A stretch of 19,544 nt of DNA from CAYHWE01 sp964360445 (lineage in GTDB: Bacteria; Patescibacteriota; Patescibacteriia; Patescibacteriales; JAKAJF01): contig CAYHWE010000017.1 in assembly GCA_964360445.1 (NCBI GenBank), positions 1-19,544 on the forward strand. The letters are read 5' to 3'. Shown here piece after piece: positions 14,417 to 19,544 of the stretch. The notes under the pieces are model-generated. The model did not search any database. It saw nothing but the letters and a program-made list of their open reading frames with translations, and was not told the DNA's origin. Position 1 is the first letter of the stretch. Each line of letters begins with the position of its first letter. A program made the position numbers and the translations under genes.

Positions 14417-16262
14417 TCTCATAAACCAACAGCTCATCCATCTCGGAAAACTGCAGAAAGAAAACGGGAGTTTTTGCAACTTGACCTCCCATCTGAAAGA
14501 CAACTTTCAATTTGCTTATGAAAACGACTCCATCCTTACAACCTCATTCATCATCCTCTCGCTTGCGGGCTCAAACGACAAAGAGGCGGAAGATATAATC
14601 GAAAAGGCCGCCGGCTTCCTTGTTTCCCGAAAAGATGAGGATTGGATGTTTAATAAGAATCTGAACACCACTTTCTGCGCCCTGTCAGCCCTGCTCCTGA
14701 TCAAGCCGGAAATATTTTCCGGGGAAGCTTTGGCGAAAATACTGAGTCTCCTCACATCCCATGAAATGAAGGAAGGCGGACCCTATAAGACTTTCGACCA
14801 CAAGAAAGAAATCGATCTAGGCGCCAATGTCGCCATCGCTTATTTTCTTAAATTGAAGGGAGCGGAACTGCCGGAATTGAACAGACTGATCGACACCGCC
14901 CTGGATATGAGAAATTTCAGCTCATTCCCCTATTTTTCCCATTTCCCGATATTATTCTTATTATCCTGTTTTTATAGGCATAAAGCGGATCATTTCGCCG
15001 ATTTTATAATGCTGGAGCAAGATAAAGGCGGAAAATGGAGAGATCAGTCCGATACGTCCTTAGCCATCTCCAGCCTTTTAGGCTTCGGCGTCGACCCCTG
15101 CCTGATGGATAAAAATATAGGCTGCCTTCTTATGTATCCGCCGGAAGAGATTGTTCATCCGTCCATTTTTTTAACCACAAAAGGCAAAGACGGACAGGAC
15201 ATTTTCATCACATCCCCCGCCCTGAGAATCGCCTTTTATGTCGGCGCTCTGCAGAGATATGGAAAAAAAATAGAAAATATTTCCGACTCGAAAAACAAAG
15301 AAAAAGAAGATCATTTTTATCAAGAAATAAAAGAAGCGGCCGAGAGAAAGCCGGAGATGCTTCAGGAAGACATCCGATCAGAAACAAAAAAAATACTATC
15401 AAAAATCATCAGGACTGACGGCAACAGGGAAATACTGCTCCTTTCTTATTTTTTCAGAAAATCGCTGAAGCAGAATAAAAATTTTGAAATTCCGGACGGA
15501 CTGATAAAAAAACTCGGGGTTGCCAACGCTTATCTATGGTCGGCCTATACCATATACGACGACTTCCTTGACGAAGAAGGCAGGCCGCAATCATTGTCCA
15601 GCGCAAATTTCTGCCTCAGAGAATTCATTTTCATTTTCAAAGACTTGCTGCCCGGGTCTGATTTCCAGGATATCTTTTCCGCGATGATGGATGACCTGGA
15701 TGCGGCCAATGCCTGGGAAACGATGAATTGCCGGGGCATGATATCGGGCTCGACACTGACCGTTGAGAATATTTTTGATTACAATCTGAACAAGCTCGCG
15801 GAACGTTCCCTCGCCCACTGCCTTGGCCCCGTCGCCATCCTTTTTATTCTAGGCTTCCATGGCAATTCCGAAGAAGTGAAAGATCTGATATCTTTTTTCC
15901 GGCATTATCTGGCAGCCAGACAGATCAACGATGACGCGCACGACTGGGAAGAAGATATGAAAAGAGGCCACATCAACAGCGTCGTGATGGGATTAGTCAG
16001 GGATGCCGGCAAGAATGAAATCGACATAGAGAAAGATATTGGATATTTCCAAAAGAACTTCTGGTTAAAAAACATAATCGATGCGAGCAAAGAGGCGCTC
16101 AACCAGATTGAGTTGGCTAAAAATTACGCCCAAAAGCTCAGTTCTCTTATTGATATTGCCTTTTTCCAGAATATCATTAAGCCGGTCGAGAAATCAGCGA
16201 AAAAAGCCATCCGGGAACAAGGCGATTTCTTAGAATTCCTGAAGACATACAAAAACAAATAA
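14400..16262 (+). CDS. Two-domain isoprenoid enzyme: N-terminal terpene-cyclase/prenyltransferase-like barrel fused to class I terpenoid-synthase-like domain
   Basis: In this 620-residue protein the first ~300 residues show helical repeats typical of the alpha/alpha-barrel of squalene-hopene cyclases and prenyltransferase beta subunits, with QW-like motifs QKENGSF and QDKGGKW (207-213) and a GGPYKTF segment. Right after the second motif comes DQSDTS (215-220), where class II cyclases would have DxDDT; the central acid is replaced by Ser, so class II protonation may be lost. A Lys/Glu-rich linker (~295-330) leads to a class I isoprenoid domain with YDDFLDEEG (D387, D388, D391) and INDDAHDWEED (D511, D512, D515), both plausible magnesium-binding motifs. 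Both class I motifs are intact. It overlaps the kinase gene by 17 bp and ends the operon. Options are a terpene synthase or a prenyl transferase acting on a peptide or protein; the product is unknown. Confidence 0.88.
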   Translation: MEKINNLINQQLIHLGKLQKENGSFCNLTSHLKDNFQFAYENDSILTTSFIILSLAGSNDKEAEDIIEKAAGFLVSRKDEDWMFNKNLNTTFCALSALLLIKPEIFSGEALAKILSLLTSHEMKEGGPYKTFDHKKEIDLGANVAIAYFLKLKGAELPELNRLIDTALDMRNFSSFPYFSHFPILFLLSCFYRHKADHFADFIMLEQDKGGKWRDQSDTSLAISSLLGFGVDPCLMDKNIGCLLMYPPEEIVHPSIFLTTKGKDGQDIFITSPALRIAFYVGALQRYGKKIENISDSKNKEKEDHFYQEIKEAAERKPEMLQEDIRSETKKILSKIIRTDGNREILLLSYFFRKSLKQNKNFEIPDGLIKKLGVANAYLWSAYTIYDDFLDEEGRPQSLSSANFCLREFIFIFKDLLPGSDFQDIFSAMMDDLDAANAWETMNCRGMISGSTLTVENIFDYNLNKLAERSLAHCLGPVAILFILGFHGNSEEVKDLISFFRHYLAARQINDDAHDWEEDMKRGHINSVVMGLVRDAGKNEIDIEKDIGYFQKNFWLKNIIDASKEALNQIELAKNYAQKLSSLIDIAFFQNIIKPVEKSAKKAIREQGDFLEFLKTYKNK

Positions 16263-16271
16263 TAAAAATAT

Positions 16272-16326
16272 AAGAAACAAGAAACAAACAAATGTCATAT
16301 TGTTTCTTGTTTCTTGTTTCTTGTTT
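16272..16326 (+). terminator. AU-rich hairpin and GTTTCTT word repeats at the end of the operon
   Basis: The arms AAGAAACAAGAAACAA (16272-16287) and TTGTTTCTTGTTTCTT (16300-16315) are perfect over 16 bp around a 12-nt loop and continue into further GTTTCTT words. The hairpin starts 10 bp after the last stop of the operon and is followed by a T-rich but not pure-T tract. It may act as a weak terminator. It may equally be one of the word-like repeats seen elsewhere in this window. Confidence 0.5.
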
Positions 16327-16378
16327 ATCTCTGATACCTACGCCCTGAACGCTAAACACTTCACCCTGCTCAAGACTT

Positions 16379-16404
16379 GTCCTGTCGCTCGCGAGCGACA
16401 GGAC
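16379..16404. repeat. 26-bp perfect palindrome next to the uvrA promoter
   Basis: The half-site GTCCTGTCGCTCG (16379-16391) is followed without a spacer by its exact reverse complement (16392-16404). It ends one base before the -35 hexamer of the uvrA promoter. Candidate roles are an operator for uvrA, a cruciform-forming repeat element or both. It does not resemble the LexA boxes I know. Apart from this palindrome, the promoter and the operon-end hairpin, nothing else was recognised in the 256-bp gap 16263-16518. Confidence 0.65.
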
Positions 16405-16433
16405 TTGCCTATATCAGAAATATAATATATAAT
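16405..16433 (+). promoter_or_regulatory. uvrA promoter
   Basis: TTGCCT (16405-16410) and a consensus TATAAT (16428-16433) are separated by exactly 17 bp. An overlapping second TATAAT lies at 16421-16426. Transcription would start near 16440, leaving a leader of about 80 nt before uvrA. Confidence 0.65.
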
Positions 16434-16485
16434 AAATTCGTTTATAAATCTCATACTCCCGCCTTATGCGGAAGATTTTATCGCG

Positions 16486-16506
16486 CTCCTTATCCATAAG
16501 AAGGAG
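16486..16506 (+). promoter_or_regulatory. Hairpin pairing the uvrA Shine-Dalgarno
   Basis: CTCCTT (16486-16491) is complementary to the Shine-Dalgarno AAGGAG (16501-16506), with a 9-nt loop that contains a nested CTTAT/ATAAG pairing option. The Shine-Dalgarno sits 12 bases before the ATG. The fold could limit uvrA translation, but the stem is short. Confidence 0.4.
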
Positions 16507-16518
16507 TAATTATCATAT

Positions 16519-19374
16519 ATGGCAAATTCAATCAAGATAAAAGGAGCCCGCGTCCACAATCTCAAGAATATCGATGTTGAGATCCCGCGCGACAAATTAG
16601 TCGTCATCACCGGCCTTTCCGGTTCGGGAAAATCATCTCTAGCATTCGATACGATCTACGCCGAAGGCCAGCGCCGCTATGTGGAATCATTGTCCGCCTA
16701 CGCCCGCCAATTCATCGGCATGATGGAAAAAGCTGACGTTGATCTGATCGAAGGATTGTCTCCGGCAATTTCAATAGACCAAAAATCAGCGTCTCACAAT
16801 CCACGCTCGACCGTAGGAACCGTAACGGAAATTTATGACTATTTAAGATTGCTGTTCGCCCGCATCGGCATCCCTCATTGCCCGCGATGCGGACAGAAAA
16901 TAAGGCAATACTCTATCGATGAAATCGTCGACCAGATCGCAAAGACTTATCTGGGCCAGGATGCCATCATTCTCTCTCCGGTCATCCGCGACAAGAAAGG
17001 CGAACACAAAAATATCATAGAGGGAATAATAAAAGCCGGCTATAACCGGGTCCGTTTTGACAAGCAGATTTATACTTTAGATGAATTTGAAGAATTAAAA
17101 ACAGACAAACATAAAAGGCACACAGTTGAAATAATTATCGACAGGCTGACAATCACCAAAGATAAAGACGATATCGCCCGTTTGGCTGAAGGGCTGGAAA
17201 AGGGCCTGGACTTAGCTAATGGCCTCATCACCATTTCTCCGGCGGCAAAAGATGGCAAGGCGAAAGAAAACACTTATTCTCAGCTTTTTGCCTGTTCGGA
17301 TTGCGGCATCAGCTTGCCGGAACTTGAACCGCGTAATTTCTCTTTCAATTCTCCTCATGGCGCCTGCCCGGATTGTTCAGGACTGGGAACTAAATTGGAA
17401 ATAGACTCTAAGCTGATCCTGAACCCGAATCTTACCATAGCGCAGGGCGCAATCAAGCCATGGTCCCACAGTACTGTCGGCGGCCAGACCTGGCTGATGC
17501 GCATTCTAGGTACAGTAGCCCAGGCCAATGATTTTGACCTGAATACTCCGGTCAAGGATCTGACCAAAAAGCAGCTGGACATCGTCCTGTACGGATCCGG
17601 CGACAAGAACTATAATGTCGATTATGAAAGCGAAAGATTTTCCGGAGAATTATCGACTGAATTCGAGGGCGTGATTCCTAATCTGGAAAGACGCTATCGT
17701 CAGACTGAGTCCGACTATGTCCGGAAAGAAATCGAGGAATATATGCGGGTTCTGATCTGCCCCACTTGTCACGGCAAGAGACTGAAGCCGGAAATGCTTG
17801 CGGTCACGATTGCGGATCATTCTATCCATGATGTAACCAGCAAAACTATCGACGAATCAAAAAAATTCTTCACCGCCCTGGAGCAGGACAAACAACTGTC
17901 AGTCCGGGATAAAAAAATAGCGGCGCAGATCCTGAAAGAAATAAAGACTAGATTGAATTTCCTGTCCGATGTCGGCCTGAATTATCTGACCCTGGACAGA
18001 TCCGCCAACACCTTATCCGGCGGAGAAGCGCAAAGGATCAGATTGGCCACTCAGATCGGCTCTGCTTTGGTTGGCGTTTTGTATGTCTTAGACGAACCCT
18101 CGATCGGCTTGCACCAGCGCGATAACGATAGGTTGATAACCACACTGAAAACCCTGCGCAATCTAGGCAATACCGTAATCGTAGTCGAACACGATGAAGC
18201 CACCATGGAAGCGGCGGATTGGCTGATCGATATCGGTCCGGGCGCAGGCGAACATGGCGGCCAATTGGTTGCATCCGGCACGCCGGCCCAGGTAAAGAAA
18301 AACCCGAAATCGATTACCGGGCAATATCTATCAGGCAAGCGCTCCATCATTTCTCCGACAAAATATCGCAAAGGCAATGGCAGATCGATAAAGATTATCG
18401 GCGCGGCAGAACATAATTTGAAGAATGTAGACGTCGAGATACCGTTAGGAAAATTCGTCGCGATTACCGGCGTTTCTGGATCGGGCAAATCGACTTTGAT
18501 GACTGATATTTTAGCGACCGCCTTGAACCAAAAATTCTATCGCGCCAAAGAAGCTCCGGGTAAACATGAACGTATCGAAGGCTTGAGCAATATCGATAAA
18601 GTGATAAATATCGACCAATCTCCGATCGGCCGCACTCCGCGATCCAATCCGGCAACCTACACCAGTGTCTTCACTCCGATCCGAGAATTATTTGCCGGCA
18701 TGCCGGAGGCAAAAATCCGCGGCTACAAAGCAGGACGGTTCTCTTTCAATGTTGTCGGAGGCAGATGCGAAGCTTGTTCCGGCGACGGCATGGTAAAAAT
18801 TGAGATGCAATTCCTGCCGGATGTCTATGTCGAGTGCGATGTCTGCCATGGCAAACGCTACAATAAAGAAGCCCTGGAAATCCACTATAAAGAAAAAAAT
18901 ATTTCCGATGTTTTGAATATGACCGTGGAAGAAGCGATGAGATTCTTCAAGAATATTCCGGCAATCGAACAAAAATTGTCTACACTATACGAAGTCGGCC
19001 TAGGCTATGTAAAATTAGGCCAATCAGCGACTACTCTTTCCGGCGGCGAAGCGCAAAGGATCAAGCTTGCCACCGAACTAGCCCGACGCGCGACTGGCAA
19101 AACTCTTTATATTCTCGATGAACCGACAACCGGCTTGCATTTTGAAGATGTAAAAAAATTACTGCACGTCTTAAGCCAATTGGTAGACAGGGGCAATTCC
19201 GTCTTAGTCATCGAACACAATCTGGATGTAATTAAATCCGTGGATTGGATCATCGACATGGGTCCGGAAGGCGGCGATGGCGGCGGCTTGATCGTTGCCG
19301 AAGGCACACCGCGCGAAGTCGCGAAAGCAAAAGGAAGTTTTACAGGAAAATATCTGGCGAAAATATTGAAATAA
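16519..19374 (+). CDS. uvrA: Excinuclease ABC subunit UvrA
   Basis: This complete 951-residue UvrA, the damage-recognition ATPase of nucleotide excision repair, binds DNA as a dimer and loads UvrB. The two ABC modules have Walker A GLSGSGKS (32-39) and GVSGSGKS (~650), signature LSGGEAQR twice, and Walker B/D-loop YVLDEPSIGLHQ and YILDEPTTGLH. Zinc-finger cysteines are present: CPRC (~121), CSDC with CPDC (~259 and ~285) and CEAC with CDVC (750-777). The family-typical YAEGQRRYVESLSAYARQF and SPIGRTPRSNPATYTSVF (UvrB- and DNA-facing parts) are intact. Length is normal for the family. It has its own promoter, a Shine-Dalgarno partly paired in a hairpin and an intrinsic terminator, so it is probably a single-gene unit. 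No truncation or missing key residue was seen. Confidence 0.99.
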   Translation: MANSIKIKGARVHNLKNIDVEIPRDKLVVITGLSGSGKSSLAFDTIYAEGQRRYVESLSAYARQFIGMMEKADVDLIEGLSPAISIDQKSASHNPRSTVGTVTEIYDYLRLLFARIGIPHCPRCGQKIRQYSIDEIVDQIAKTYLGQDAIILSPVIRDKKGEHKNIIEGIIKAGYNRVRFDKQIYTLDEFEELKTDKHKRHTVEIIIDRLTITKDKDDIARLAEGLEKGLDLANGLITISPAAKDGKAKENTYSQLFACSDCGISLPELEPRNFSFNSPHGACPDCSGLGTKLEIDSKLILNPNLTIAQGAIKPWSHSTVGGQTWLMRILGTVAQANDFDLNTPVKDLTKKQLDIVLYGSGDKNYNVDYESERFSGELSTEFEGVIPNLERRYRQTESDYVRKEIEEYMRVLICPTCHGKRLKPEMLAVTIADHSIHDVTSKTIDESKKFFTALEQDKQLSVRDKKIAAQILKEIKTRLNFLSDVGLNYLTLDRSANTLSGGEAQRIRLATQIGSALVGVLYVLDEPSIGLHQRDNDRLITTLKTLRNLGNTVIVVEHDEATMEAADWLIDIGPGAGEHGGQLVASGTPAQVKKNPKSITGQYLSGKRSIISPTKYRKGNGRSIKIIGAAEHNLKNVDVEIPLGKFVAITGVSGSGKSTLMTDILATALNQKFYRAKEAPGKHERIEGLSNIDKVINIDQSPIGRTPRSNPATYTSVFTPIRELFAGMPEAKIRGYKAGRFSFNVVGGRCEACSGDGMVKIEMQFLPDVYVECDVCHGKRYNKEALEIHYKEKNISDVLNMTVEEAMRFFKNIPAIEQKLSTLYEVGLGYVKLGQSATTLSGGEAQRIKLATELARRATGKTLYILDEPTTGLHFEDVKKLLHVLSQLVDRGNSVLVIEHNLDVIKSVDWIIDMGPEGGDGGGLIVAEGTPREVAKAKGSFTGKYLAKILK

Positions 19375-19378
19375 AATA

Positions 19379-19410
19379 AAAAAACCTCAGTTATTCACTG
19401 AGGTTTTTTT
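19379..19410 (+). terminator. Intrinsic terminator after uvrA
   Basis: AAAAAACCTCAG (19379-19390) pairs with CTGAGGTTTTTT (19398-19409) around a 7-nt loop, ending in a T-run. The matching A-run on the other side makes it bidirectional, so it could also end the minus-strand gene entering from the right. Confidence 0.93.
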
Positions 19411-19418
19411 ATTTTATT

Positions 19419-19503
19419 TGTCATCTCGAACGGAGCGAGAGATCTCATTTCGAGCATACAACCTAAACGGCTATACTTAATTCTGTTTCGTTCGAGATAA
19501 TTT
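19419..19503. repeat. Diverged third copy of the palindromic element
   Basis: The left end TGTCATCTCGAACG with GAGAGATCTC (19419-19446) matches the end of the copies inside the ligase gene (6766-6846 and 7372-7452), and the right end CGTTCGAGAT (19489-19498) matches the other terminus. The middle 40 bp are unrelated. Length is near 85 bp. It lies directly after the uvrA terminator, and its right part overlaps the tail of a possible minus-strand gene. Confidence 0.7.
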
Positions 19504-19543
19504 TTACATCATATCCAAAATCTTCAATTCTAACTCTTCTTTT
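19463..19543 (-). CDS. C-terminal end of a gene entering from the right edge (partial)
   Basis: The minus-strand frame is open from the window edge to a TAG at 19465-19463 and encodes 26 residues, beginning KRRVRIEDFGYDVKII and ending NETELSIAV. The composition looks like ordinary protein and the bidirectional terminator lies 50 bp beyond the stop, which supports a real gene end. The final residues (from IISNETELS) are encoded by the right arm of the palindromic element. Too little is visible to name a family. Confidence 0.4.
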   Translation of the reverse strand, partial: KRRVRIEDFGYDVKIISNETELSIAV

Positions 19544-19544
19544 T

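Noticed and set aside
10371..16262. A straightforward homologue of the Bacillus comQXPA operon
   Set aside because: The regulator is OmpR type and the kinase HisKA type, the peptide is shorter than typical ComX precursors, and extra methyltransferase and two-domain enzyme genes are present. Only a functional analogy is proposed.
18051..18488. 145-codon minus-strand frame inside uvrA
   Set aside because: It is fully antisense to conserved UvrA ATPase motifs and has no start signal.

Overview
The window looks like a chromosomal segment of an uncultured Patescibacteria/CPR bacterium, most like Parcubacteria. This is an inference from several traits: moderate G+C with A-rich gene starts that often lack a strong Shine-Dalgarno, a giant N-terminally anchored protein with FG-GAP-like and FN3-like repeats, an O-antigen-ligase-like gene and a nucleotidyltransferase-fold gene of a CPR type, and many short palindromic and word-like repeats. 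TGA is used as a stop, so the standard bacterial code fits and the UGA=Gly code of Gracilibacteria/SR1 does not.

Layout, minus strand (1-10137). A single reading frame stays open from the ATG at 6037 to the left edge: at least 2012 residues of a membrane-anchored surface protein, cut off at its C-terminus. Upstream on the same strand are an O-antigen-ligase-like polytopic protein that carries repeat elements inside its coding frame, a nucleotidyltransferase-fold protein, rmuC, and a small seven-cysteine protein. A region at 10138-10370 with two divergent, mirror-placed promoters around a perfect palindrome separates this block from the plus-strand operon.

Layout, plus strand (10371-16262). 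Six tightly packed genes: a SAM methyltransferase, an OmpR/PhoB-type response regulator, a trans-isoprenyl diphosphate synthase, a 37-residue peptide with a tryptophan fourth from its C-terminus, a six-TM sensor histidine kinase, and a two-domain isoprenoid enzyme (N-terminal alpha/alpha-barrel like terpene cyclases and prenyltransferase beta subunits, C-terminal class I terpenoid-synthase-like domain). Overlaps and short gaps suggest one transcription unit, with a candidate attenuator in front of the synthase.

This is the most interesting part of the window. It joins isoprenoid chemistry to a two-component system and a small Trp-ended peptide. The gene content is analogous, not clearly homologous, to the Bacillus ComQXPA quorum-sensing locus, in which a prenyl-synthase-like enzyme isoprenylates a Trp near the C-terminus of a short peptide that a multi-TM kinase then senses. 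The competing reading is a regulated terpenoid pathway in which the small ORF is incidental.

Right end (16263-19544). An intergenic region with an AU-rich hairpin, a 26-bp perfect palindrome and a promoter leads into a complete uvrA with a clear intrinsic terminator. After it come a third, diverged copy of the palindromic element found inside the ligase gene, and the probable C-terminal tail of another minus-strand gene. No rRNA, tRNA, CRISPR array, transposase or replication origin was recognised, and no gene-free stretch exceeds 300 bases.
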